Made by a program: the position numbers and the translations under genes. Positions 1 through 6,502 of a stretch of DNA of 16,241 nt are shown here, in pieces. The notes beneath the pieces were generated by a model, which was not told the origin of the DNA, searched no databases, and saw only the letters and a list, made by a program, of their open reading frames with translations. The stretch spans positions 1 to 16,241 of the forward strand of contig CAYJMO010000052.1 of the NCBI GenBank assembly GCA_964371365.1. Direction: 5' to 3'. The stretch's first letter is position 1; each line of letters begins with the position of its first letter. The stretch comes from CAYJBH01 sp964371365. Lineage in GTDB: Bacteria; Bacillota; Clostridia; Oscillospirales; Ruminococcaceae.

Positions 1-9
1 AAGACAACT

Positions 10-42
10 CAAAACACACAGTCCAGTGGACTGTGTGTTTTG
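10..42. repeat. Perfect 33-nt palindrome
   Basis: Two 16-nt arms, CAAAACACACAGTCCA at 10-25 and TGGACTGTGTGTTTTG at 27-42, are exact reverse complements around a single G at 26. A loop of one base would open to about 3-5 nt in RNA, so the transcript could form a long hairpin on either strand. The right arm ends in TTTTG, so it could act as a terminator for a gene lying to the left of the window, but the U-run is inside the stem rather than after it. It could equally be the end of a dispersed palindromic element. What is seen is the exact symmetry; the function is inferred. Confidence 0.75.
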
Positions 43-280
43 TTAGATGGTGGAGAGAAGGTGGGTTACGAACCGGCGTGGAGCAGATTGGGTTTATACA
101 ATAAACACAAGATGCGACGAGGGGGCGCAAGCGACCGAAAAAATTTTGCGAGACCTACTCTCCCTCACACACATAAAGAGATGCACAGAAATTAGCCGTT
201 CATTCCCGGTCGAATGTTATTGTCATTTTCTAACCACCGACCGGGAACAAAAGATTTTTATACTATTCTTCGGTCAATGA
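43..280 (+). other. Gene-poor stretch with several potential RNA stems and a doubtful 77-codon ORF
   Basis: An ATG at 47 opens a 77-codon frame ending at 280. It has no Shine-Dalgarno sequence, is rich in Arg and Cys, and resembles no family I know, so I do not call it a gene. The same DNA shows nested complementarity on the plus strand: GGAGAG (52-57) plus AGGT (59-62) with ACCT (153-156) plus CTCTCC (158-163), one A-A mismatch between them; GTTTA (92-96) with TAAAC (102-106); CGCAA (126-130) with TTGCG (146-150); and a 10-bp stem at 203-212/238-247. This could be a structured RNA or the remains of a mobile palindromic element. Neither is established. Confidence 0.3.
203..247. repeat. 10-bp inverted repeat hairpin
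   Basis: TTCCCGGTCG at 203-212 and CGACCGGGAA at 238-247 pair perfectly over 10 bp around a 25-nt loop. On the plus strand the stem is followed by CAAAAGATTTTTAT, a loose U-rich tail, so it could be a weak terminator for a transcript from the left. The long loop makes this uncertain. Confidence 0.45.
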
Positions 281-305
281 TAATTCAAATTGATATCACA
301 CTCCA

Positions 306-406
306 CACCACATCTTTCACTATCTCGGCGGTGGTGATGCATTGAAAGAATAAATTTTCATTCTCAACGCTAAAGCTTTTCCGCACCACCGGCACAGTCG
401 GTGGTG
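306..406. repeat. Recurring CGGTGGTG / CACCACCG hairpin arms
   Basis: CACCACCG at 384-391 pairs perfectly with CGGTGGTG at 399-406 around a 7-nt loop. A second copy of CGGTGGTG lies at 329-336 and could pair with 384-391 instead. CACCAC at 306-311 could pair with 331-336. The arms therefore allow mutually exclusive folds just outside the xylB terminator. Between 281 and 415 I see no gene. Confidence 0.45.
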
Positions 407-415
407 TTCATACAA

Positions 416-451
416 AAAAGCCATGAAAACCTATCGCTTTTCATGGCTTTT
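416..451 (-). terminator. Rho-independent terminator of the xylose operon
   Basis: A perfect 14-bp stem is formed by AAAAGCCATGAAAA (416-429) and TTTTCATGGCTTTT (438-451) with an 8-nt loop. Read on the minus strand it is followed by a further U-run (TTTTTTGTATG including the end of the stem). It lies 23 bp past the xylB stop codon. The symmetry would also let it stop plus-strand transcripts from the left. Confidence 0.85.
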
Positions 452-474
452 CTTGGGGATCGACTGTATTTTAT

Positions 475-1974
475 CTACAGTGTCGACAATGTCTTAAAAC
501 TCTCTTTCAGATTGCCGTACAAACCTTTGTAAATATCATAGAAACCTTTGTATCGCTCGGTATTTTCTGCGATGGGTTCCTGTGTTGTTTTGGGACGAAT
601 TAGCGCGGCGCAAGCACTCGGGATATCCTTATAGATACCACAGGCGACCAGTGCAAGGATAGCAACACCAAGTGCCGGTCCTTCCTCCGTCTCATTTATA
701 ACAACCTCGGTGTTATAAACATCTGCCATCATCTGACGCCAGATACCGCTCTTTGCACCACCACCACAGGCGTACATTTTAGCCGGCTTGATGCCCATCT
801 CGTTGATGACATCAAGGCAGTTGCGTTGGGAGAAGATGACCCCCTCCATTATTGCACGTGCAAGATGATATTTTGTGTGTATACCGGAAAGTCCGAAAAA
901 TACACCGCGTGCGTTCTCATCAAGAATGGGGCTTCGCTCACCCATCAGGTAGGGCAGGAACACAAGTCGGTCTGCACCAATTTTGACCGCCTCAACCTTT
1001 GCGTCAATCTCTTTATAGTTCTCACCCTCAAAACTGCACAGATTGTCGCGGAACCATTTGAGCGACATGCCTGCCGAAAGGGTGCAACTCATGACGGTAT
1101 ATCCGCCCGGAACGGCACTACAGAAGGTGTGTACGCGACCACCCTTGTCTATCTGAGGTGTATCGGAGTGGGCAAATATTACACCGGAGGTGCCGATGGT
1201 GGTGAATGCATTACCCTCATTCACGACGGCAGTACCGACCGCGGCGGATGCGTTATCGCCTGCTCCGTAGCAGACTATGGTGTCGGTGCTAAGTCCGGTT
1301 AGTTCGGCGGCGTCGGCGGTAACAGTGCCGGCGATGTCCACCGACTCTTTACAGGTGGGCATAAGTGATGGGTCGATATCGAGCTTTTCCAAAACCTCCT
1401 GTGACCAACAACGATTTTTAACATCATAGAGGTTGGTGCCGGATGCATCGCTCGCCTCCTGTCCGTATAATCCGGTCAGCTTGAAACGCACATAGTCTTT
1501 TGGGAGTAGTATTTGGCGGCATTTTGCATATATATCCGGCTCATTCTCCCGTACCCAAAGAACCTTGCCGGCAGTAAAACCGGTGAGTGCCGGATTGGCA
1601 GTGATCTCAATAAGACGCTCAGCACCGACCTTTTCCGTTATCTCGCGACACTGCTTTGATGTTCTGCCGTCGCACCAAAGTATTGCGTTGCGTAGAACCT
1701 TACCATCCTCATCAACCATGACAAGTCCGTGCATCTGACCCGATATGCCGAGGCCTTTTATGTCTTTTGCCTCGACACCGCTCTGTTTAATCACATCCTG
1801 TATTGTCTTAACAGCGGCATCCCACCAGAGATCCGGTTCCTGTTCTGCCCAGCCGTTTTGCGGTTGGATAAGGTCATACTCCACCGTACTGCTCGCCATC
1901 TTTTTGCCGACCTCGTCGAATAACACCGTCTTGGTGCCGGAAGTGCCGAGATCAATACCTAAAACATAGTTCAT
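475..1974 (-). CDS. xylB: Xylulokinase
   Basis: Cytoplasmic FGGY-family kinase that phosphorylates D-xylulose to D-xylulose 5-phosphate, the entry to the pentose phosphate pathway. The 499-residue length is normal for the family. Seen in the protein: the N-terminal ATPase motif GIDLGTSGTKT (residues 6-16), the xylulokinase-typical GQMHGLV (79-85), CDGRTSKQC (101-109), the GAGDNA motif (237-242) with the likely catalytic Asp240, TIGTSG (259-264), and a C-terminal ACGGGAKSGIWRQM adenine-binding segment. I chose the ATG at 1974; a start at 1986 is possible but that codon overlaps the AAAGGA ribosome binding site (1986-1991). Last gene of the lacI-xylA-xylB operon, 64 bp behind xylA, with a GC-rich hairpin in the gap and a terminator just downstream. 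The adjacent xylose isomerase makes xylulose rather than another pentulose the likely substrate. Confidence 0.95.
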   Translation of the reverse strand: MNYVLGIDLGTSGTKTVLFDEVGKKMASSTVEYDLIQPQNGWAEQEPDLWWDAAVKTIQDVIKQSGVEAKDIKGLGISGQMHGLVMVDEDGKVLRNAILWCDGRTSKQCREITEKVGAERLIEITANPALTGFTAGKVLWVRENEPDIYAKCRQILLPKDYVRFKLTGLYGQEASDASGTNLYDVKNRCWSQEVLEKLDIDPSLMPTCKESVDIAGTVTADAAELTGLSTDTIVCYGAGDNASAAVGTAVVNEGNAFTTIGTSGVIFAHSDTPQIDKGGRVHTFCSAVPGGYTVMSCTLSAGMSLKWFRDNLCSFEGENYKEIDAKVEAVKIGADRLVFLPYLMGERSPILDENARGVFFGLSGIHTKYHLARAIMEGVIFSQRNCLDVINEMGIKPAKMYACGGGAKSGIWRQMMADVYNTEVVINETEEGPALGVAILALVACGIYKDIPSACAALIRPKTTQEPIAENTERYKGFYDIYKGLYGNLKESFKTLSTL

Positions 1975-2008
1975 CTTTACAATCATCCTTTCACAAGCAG
2001 ATATTGTA

Positions 2009-2028
2009 GGGGAGGGTCTCCCCTCCCC
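2009..2028 (-). repeat. GC-rich intercistronic hairpin between xylA and xylB
   Basis: GGGGAGGG (2009-2016) and CCCTCCCC (2021-2028) form a perfect 8-bp, almost all G-C stem with a TCTC tetraloop in the 64-bp gap between xylA and xylB. There is no U-run after it on the minus strand, so it is unlikely to be a full terminator. It sits about 10 bp after the xylA stop codon and 14 bp upstream of the xylB ribosome binding site. A role in stabilising the xylA message or lowering xylB output is inferred. The 12-mer TGTAGGGGAGGG at 2005-2016 recurs exactly, inverted, at 12268-12279. Confidence 0.7.
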
Positions 2029-2038
2029 CCAGTTAAAA

Positions 2039-3358
2039 CTATTTAAAGAAAATCGTGTTGACGATGGACTCGAGGTTTTCCTGACGTCCCGAGCCGGGCA
2101 GTGCCGGTGCGCCCATCTTCACAGCGTAGTCCGACAGCTCTTCAAGCGATGTCTCTCCAGCGACAATCTTTGCGCCTATGCCGGAGTTGTAGCTCGCATA
2201 ACGCTCTTTTACAAAATCGTCGATACGTCCGTCCTCGATTAGCTCGGCCGCCTTGATAAGTCCGAGTGCAAAAGCGTCCATACCAAGGATATAGCCGTAG
2301 AACATGTCCTCAACTTCATAGCTGGCGCGACGGTTTTTGGAGTCAAAGTTAAGACCACCGTTCTCAAGACCACCGTTTTTCAGTATCTCATACATCGCCA
2401 TAGTGGTATCATAGATGTTATTGGGGAACTGGTCGGTATCCCATCCGAGCAACATGTCGCCGGTGTTTGCGTCAACAGAGCCGAGCATACCGTTCATCGC
2501 AGACACGCGCAGATCATGTTGGAATGTATGTCCTGCAAGGGTTGCGTGATTTGCTTCGATGTTCATCTTGAAGTCTTTGTCAAGACCGTACTGACGAACA
2601 AAACCGATTGCGGTTGCGGCGTCAAAGTCGTACTGATGCTTCATCGGCTCCTTAGGCTTAGGCTCGATGAAAAAGTCACCGGTAAAACCGTTTTTGCGTG
2701 CATAGTCCACCGACATCTTCATAAGACGAGCAATATTTTCCTGCTCAAACTTCATATTGGTGTTGAGGAGGGTCTCATATCCCTCACGACCGCCCCAGAA
2801 GACGTATCCTTTACCGCCCAACTTGATGACGATATCCAATACTTTTTTTATCTGTGCGGCAGCTGCGGCGAAAACGTCGGCAGAGTTGGAGGAACCGGCT
2901 CCGTTCATAAATCTCGGGTTGGAGAACATGTTTGCGGTACCCCAGAGAAGTTTAATGCCTGTCTCATCCATCTTGATCTTAATATAGTCAGCTATTTCAT
3001 CTAAGCGTGCATTGGTCTCGGCTACGGTAGCACCCTCCGGCACGATGTCTACATCGTGGAAACAGAAGTATGGTATACCTAACTTTTGCATGAACTCAAA
3101 GCCAACATCAACCTTTGCTTTTGCGTGCTCCATTGTGCCTTTTTCGGCGCCAAATCCCTTGCTCGCGGTGCCGGGTCCGAACATATCGCTACCCTCTGCA
3201 CAAAGGTTGTGCCACCACGCCATAGCGAAGGAAAGTTGCTCCTTCATGGTCTTGCCCATGACGACCTTATTCTCGTCATAATATTTAAAGGATAGTGCGT
3301 TTTTTGAGGTCGGTCCCTCATACTTAATCTTGTCAATACCGCTGAAAAATTCTGCCAT
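2039..3358 (-). CDS. xylA: Xylose isomerase (class II)
   Basis: Converts D-xylose to D-xylulose in the cytoplasm using two divalent metal ions. The 439-residue length matches the long class II enzymes of Clostridia. The full active-site set is visible: His101 and Asp104 in CFHDVDI, Trp188 in FWGGREGYE, Glu232 and Lys234 in IEPKPKEP, Glu268 and His271 in NIEANHATLAGH, Asp296 in GSVDAN, and Asp307 and Asp309 in WDTDQFP. The start is the ATG at 3358, preceded by AAAGGTG at good spacing; a GTG at 3367 lies inside that ribosome binding site. It follows the LacI-family regulator gene by 18 bp and precedes xylB, so the three genes probably share one message. No active-site residue is missing, and I see nothing abnormal in the gene. 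Confidence 0.97.
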   Translation of the reverse strand: MAEFFSGIDKIKYEGPTSKNALSFKYYDENKVVMGKTMKEQLSFAMAWWHNLCAEGSDMFGPGTASKGFGAEKGTMEHAKAKVDVGFEFMQKLGIPYFCFHDVDIVPEGATVAETNARLDEIADYIKIKMDETGIKLLWGTANMFSNPRFMNGAGSSNSADVFAAAAAQIKKVLDIVIKLGGKGYVFWGGREGYETLLNTNMKFEQENIARLMKMSVDYARKNGFTGDFFIEPKPKEPMKHQYDFDAATAIGFVRQYGLDKDFKMNIEANHATLAGHTFQHDLRVSAMNGMLGSVDANTGDMLLGWDTDQFPNNIYDTTMAMYEILKNGGLENGGLNFDSKNRRASYEVEDMFYGYILGMDAFALGLIKAAELIEDGRIDDFVKERYASYNSGIGAKIVAGETSLEELSDYAVKMGAPALPGSGRQENLESIVNTIFFK

Positions 3359-3376
3359 TGTTTTCACCTTTCTTTT

Positions 3377-4375
3377 TTAAAAACTTTGTTTTATCTTGAT
3401 TTCGTGTTCAAGAATATATTCACCGGACTCGGGAGCGTGCCCGAGCACCAGGAAATCCAACATGATCATCATCGCCTTTTCCCCCTGCAAGGTTGGGTTT
3501 TGGCAGATGGTAGCAGTTACAACACCGCTTTTTATTAGCTCTACCGACAGTCTTGTGGCATCAAAACATATGACCGAAAGAGTCTTTTTTTGGGCTGCAA
3601 TCGCCCTACATGCGCCGTTTACACCTCCGGCGGCGATAAAGAGCAGATCAATATCGTCTGATTTTATCAGCTCGCTTGTCACCTCAAATGCCAGTATATC
3701 ATCGTCCTCGCAATAGACGGTAGGTTTTATCTTGTACTGTTGAGTAGAGAGTTCCGATAAAAAACCCTCCTCTCGAAGTCGGTGACCATAGAGCTTCTTC
3801 GATCCTCCGACAATGCCGATGTTCGCACCGCTTGGTTTGATGATATTAACCATACCACCGGCAAGTCGTCCGCCACGTCGGTAATCCGTCCCGACATAGG
3901 CTATACGCTTAGTGCCCTCAATATCGGTATTAAGATTAACTATAGGAATGGTCAGCGAATTAAGAATTTTCTTGACCTTAGGGTGATCTATAGGGGTTAT
4001 GATGAGCCCGGTCATCTCCTCGCACAACTTTTCTATCGCCGCACACTGTGCCGTTGCATCGAGGGTATCAAGTCGTTTAATCACCACCGATATGCCATAA
4101 TGACGAAACTCCTTCTCCATCTCCTGTATGCCATTTAAAACCTCATCAAAAAAAGGATTTTGGCCGGTGCAGATGATGACCGCCACAAGGTTGTTTTTTT
4201 TTCGGGTGGCAAGAGCCTTGGCAACACGGTTAGGTTCATACCCGAGTTCACGAGCACACAACATGACCTTACTCGCCGTCTCCTCGTTGACGCGACCGCG
4301 ATTGTGTAGCACCCTATCCACCGTACCACGCGACACTCCACTAAGAGTTGCTATTTTTTTTATGGTAACAGACAC
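3377..4375 (-). CDS. LacI-family transcriptional regulator
   Basis: DNA-binding sugar-responsive regulator of 332 residues. Residues 3-29 form the LacI helix-turn-helix (IKKIATLSGVSRGTVDRVL), followed by a hinge helix around PNRVAKALAT (52-61) and a periplasmic-binding-protein-type effector domain beginning VAVIICTGQNPFFDEV. The effector domain resembles that of periplasmic sugar-binding proteins. The start chosen is the GTG at 4375, four bases after a strong GGAGG; the longer frame opening with GTG at 4411 falls on the predicted transcription start and has no ribosome binding site. It is first in the operon with xylA and xylB and lies divergent to the uronate operon, so it could control both directions, including its own promoter. 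Its effector is unknown: xylose, a uronate or a xylan oligosaccharide are all possible. Confidence 0.9.
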   Translation of the reverse strand: MSVTIKKIATLSGVSRGTVDRVLHNRGRVNEETASKVMLCARELGYEPNRVAKALATRKKNNLVAVIICTGQNPFFDEVLNGIQEMEKEFRHYGISVVIKRLDTLDATAQCAAIEKLCEEMTGLIITPIDHPKVKKILNSLTIPIVNLNTDIEGTKRIAYVGTDYRRGGRLAGGMVNIIKPSGANIGIVGGSKKLYGHRLREEGFLSELSTQQYKIKPTVYCEDDDILAFEVTSELIKSDDIDLLFIAAGGVNGACRAIAAQKKTLSVICFDATRLSVELIKSGVVTATICQNPTLQGEKAMMIMLDFLVLGHAPESGEYILEHEIKIKQSF

Positions 4376-4417
4376 AACTCCTCCAATAATTGACTGCGTG
4401 CTCCTGCACACAAGTAT

Positions 4418-4446
4418 ATTTTAATGTATTACTCTTATTTTGTCAA
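4418..4446 (-). promoter_or_regulatory. Sigma-A-type promoter of lacI-xylA-xylB
   Basis: On the minus strand a consensus -35 box TTGACA (4441-4446) is separated by exactly 17 bp from a -10 box TAAAAT (4418-4423). The predicted start is near 4411, giving a short leader of about 36 nt before the GTG start of the regulator gene. This is the best promoter match in the window. Confidence 0.8.
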
Positions 4447-4514
4447 CTGTTATTTATGTAGAATTTTAATGTTTTTTTTGTGAAAAAATACTAACTGATG
4501 CCAATAATTTACCC

Positions 4515-4546
4515 TTGTATAAATTACTGAACTATGATATTATAAT
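4515..4546 (+). promoter_or_regulatory. Probable promoter of the uxuA operon
   Basis: TTGTAT (4515-4520), a 17-bp spacer and TATTAT (4538-4543) fit a sigma-A promoter. A perfect TATAAT overlaps at 4541-4546, where the -35 match would be poorer. The leader to the uxuA ATG would be about 30 nt, containing GAAAGGAA as ribosome binding site. The distance to the divergent -35 box is under 70 bp, so one bound repressor could affect both promoters. I could not find a clear LacI-type operator with a central CG. Confidence 0.6.
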
Positions 4547-4581
4547 AATGTAGCTTCGATATGTACGAAAGGAACAAATAA

Positions 4582-5622
4582 ATGAAGATGACATTCAGAT
4601 GGTACGGTCCCGACGACAAGGTTACTTTACAAAATATTCGTCAGATACCGAACATGAGCGGGGTTGTCACCGCTGTTTATTCTACGCCGGTCGGCGAGGT
4701 GTGGAGCAACGAGGAGATCCTCTCCCTTAAAAATGATGTGGAGCAAAACGGCCTTGAGATGGAGGTTATAGAGAGCGTGCCGGTGCACGAAGATATAAAG
4801 CTTGCTCGAGGTGAGTACCTGCGTTATATCGAAAATTATAAAGAGAATATACGTCGTCTCGGCGCCGCAGGTGTCAAGGTGATATGCTACAACTTTATGC
4901 CGGTATTTGACTGGACAAGAAGTCAGCTCGACAAGGAGTTACCGGACGGTTCCACCGCGCTCGTCTTCTACAAAGAGCAGGTAGAAAAGATGGATCCGGT
5001 TGCCGGCGATCTTGCACTACCCGGCTGGGACTCGAGTTATACAAAGGAGGAGATGAGCGAACTTATCTCGGCATATCAGGCTATCGGTGAAGAGGGACTT
5101 TGGAAAAACCTCGAGTTTTTCTTAAAGGAGATAATTCCGGTCGCTGTCGAGGCGGACGTTATGATGGCTATCCATCAGGACGATCCCCCCTGGAGCATCT
5201 TCGGTATACCGCGTATAATTACCTGCGAGGAAAACATCGATCGCTTTTTATCACTTGTCGATGTTAAGAACAACGGTTTGACCCTATGTGCCGGCTCGCT
5301 CGGATGTGGTGCGTTCAACGACTATGCCGCCATGGTACGTAAATACGGCGCGATGGATAGGATACACTTCGCTCATATCCGCAACGTAAAACTGTTAGAT
5401 GGAGGCTTTGAAGAAAGTGCACACTACTCTCCCTGTGGCTCTCTCGACATGGTGGATATCCTTAAAGCCTATCACGAGGTCGGTTATAAAGGCTACATTC
5501 GCCCCGACCACGGTAGGATGATCTGGGGTGAGACCGGTCGTCCCGGCTACGGACTCTATGACCGAGCTCTCGGGGCTTCCTACATCACCGGCATTTGGGA
5601 AACGCTTGATAAATTGAGATAG
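4582..5622 (+). CDS. uxuA: Mannonate dehydratase
   Basis: Dehydrates D-mannonate to 2-keto-3-deoxygluconate (KDG) in the hexuronate pathway; cytoplasmic, with a divalent metal in a TIM barrel. The 346-residue length is typical. Conserved stretches are seen throughout: FRWYGP near the N-terminus, VICYNFMPVFDWTR (100-113), AIHQDDPPW (196-204), LCAGSLGCG (235-243), FAHIRNVK (263-270), and RPDHGR (307-312). The probable metal ligands His198, Cys236, His265 and Asp309 are all present. The start ATG at 4582 follows GAAAGGAA at good spacing; a second ATG two codons later is possible. First gene of a four-gene operon with the TIM-barrel protein, uxaC and uxuB. Its presence indicates the glucuronate branch (mannonate) rather than the galacturonate branch (altronate). 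Confidence 0.96.
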   Translation: MKMTFRWYGPDDKVTLQNIRQIPNMSGVVTAVYSTPVGEVWSNEEILSLKNDVEQNGLEMEVIESVPVHEDIKLARGEYLRYIENYKENIRRLGAAGVKVICYNFMPVFDWTRSQLDKELPDGSTALVFYKEQVEKMDPVAGDLALPGWDSSYTKEEMSELISAYQAIGEEGLWKNLEFFLKEIIPVAVEADVMMAIHQDDPPWSIFGIPRIITCEENIDRFLSLVDVKNNGLTLCAGSLGCGAFNDYAAMVRKYGAMDRIHFAHIRNVKLLDGGFEESAHYSPCGSLDMVDILKAYHEVGYKGYIRPDHGRMIWGETGRPGYGLYDRALGASYITGIWETLDKLR

Positions 5623-5639
5623 TGAAAGAGAGGTTGTTT

Positions 5640-6488
5640 ATGGCTAAGTTTGGCGTGCAGTTAATGAACTTTCGGGAGCAGGTCAAGGAACTCGGCATAT
5701 ATGAGGTCATGAAAAGATCTAAGGAGATCGGCTATAACTATGTAGAGATGTCCCAGATAGAGACAAGTAAAGAGAACATTGACGGCATAAAAAAGGCATG
5801 TGGCGACTACGGTATGACCGTTGCGGCGATGAGTGCGGCGGTGGAGCCGTCCAACCCCGGGCAGGAGGCACTATCCACCGATTTTGACAAGATAATCGCC
5901 GATTGCAAGACGCTCGATTGCAACTTTTTACGTGTGGGTATACTCCCCTTTTCCTACGTCGGATCGCTTGACAAGGCGCTTGATTTCTCTCGCATTTGTG
6001 ATGAATATGCTCAAAAGCTTGCCGAACACGGCATTAAGTTATACTACCACAACCACCATGTCGAGTTTATGAAGTATGATGGGAAATACCTGCTCGACAT
6101 TATGCGTGACACCACAAAACTTCTCGGTTTTGAGCTGGATGTTCACTGGATACAGCGTGGTGGTGAAAATCCATCACAGTATATAAAGGGCTATAACTCA
6201 CGCTTAGAACTTCTCCATCTCAAGGACTTCAAGGTAATTGAGCCGGACTTTTCCGGAATAGTGGCAGGTGACAGGGCTTCACATTTCAAGGCATTCAGCG
6301 ACGTAATTCGCTTCGCCGAGATTGGTGAGGGCAACCTGGACTTCCCCACCATTATCAACACCGGCATCGAGCTTGGCACAAAATACATGTTTGTGGAGCA
6401 GGACGATACCTACGGCAAAGACCCGTTTGACAGTCTTGCTCTATCACAAAAAAATCTCGTCGCGATGGGATTTTCCGATCTGTTTTAA
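5640..6488 (+). CDS. Sugar isomerase/epimerase-like TIM-barrel protein of unknown substrate
   Basis: A 282-residue protein of the xylose-isomerase-like TIM-barrel superfamily (the fold of D-tagatose 3-epimerase, IolE and related enzymes). The motifs YYHNHHVEF (135-143), ELDVHWIQRGG (165-175), LLHLKDFK (191-198) and FVEQDD (251-256) provide Glu142, Asp168, His193 and Glu253, the usual E-D-H-E metal set of this superfamily, so it is probably a metal-dependent isomerase or epimerase. The start is the ATG at 5640 behind GAGAGG; a GTG at 5622 overlapping the uxuA stop is less likely. It lies 17 bp after uxuA and 14 bp before uxaC, so it is co-expressed with the glucuronate pathway, none of whose standard steps it is needed for. 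No signal peptide is seen. I cannot name its substrate; a role on an unusual uronate or on methylglucuronate is only a guess. Confidence 0.85.
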   Translation: MAKFGVQLMNFREQVKELGIYEVMKRSKEIGYNYVEMSQIETSKENIDGIKKACGDYGMTVAAMSAAVEPSNPGQEALSTDFDKIIADCKTLDCNFLRVGILPFSYVGSLDKALDFSRICDEYAQKLAEHGIKLYYHNHHVEFMKYDGKYLLDIMRDTTKLLGFELDVHWIQRGGENPSQYIKGYNSRLELLHLKDFKVIEPDFSGIVAGDRASHFKAFSDVIRFAEIGEGNLDFPTIINTGIELGTKYMFVEQDDTYGKDPFDSLALSQKNLVAMGFSDLF

Positions 6489-6502
6489 AGAAAGATTAAA
6501 GT

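Noticed and set aside
47..280. 77-codon open frame on the plus strand
   Set aside because: No ribosome binding site, no family resemblance, and it lies over several potential RNA stems; mentioned as a region but not called as a gene.
826..1302. 158-codon frame on the plus strand
   Set aside because: Entirely antisense to xylB, with no ribosome binding site or recognisable domain; a shadow of the real gene.
2516..3004. 162-codon frame on the plus strand
   Set aside because: Antisense to xylA, whose active-site residues fix the true frame.
4376..4411. Longer N-terminus of the LacI-family protein from a GTG at 4411
   Set aside because: It would begin at about the predicted transcription start, has no ribosome binding site, and adds residues unlike any LacI N-terminus.
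4376..4581. Catabolite-response element or clear LacI operator
   Set aside because: I looked for the CRE pattern and for a palindrome with a central CG and found only a weak TTCG/CGAA dyad near 4553-4570, too poor to call.
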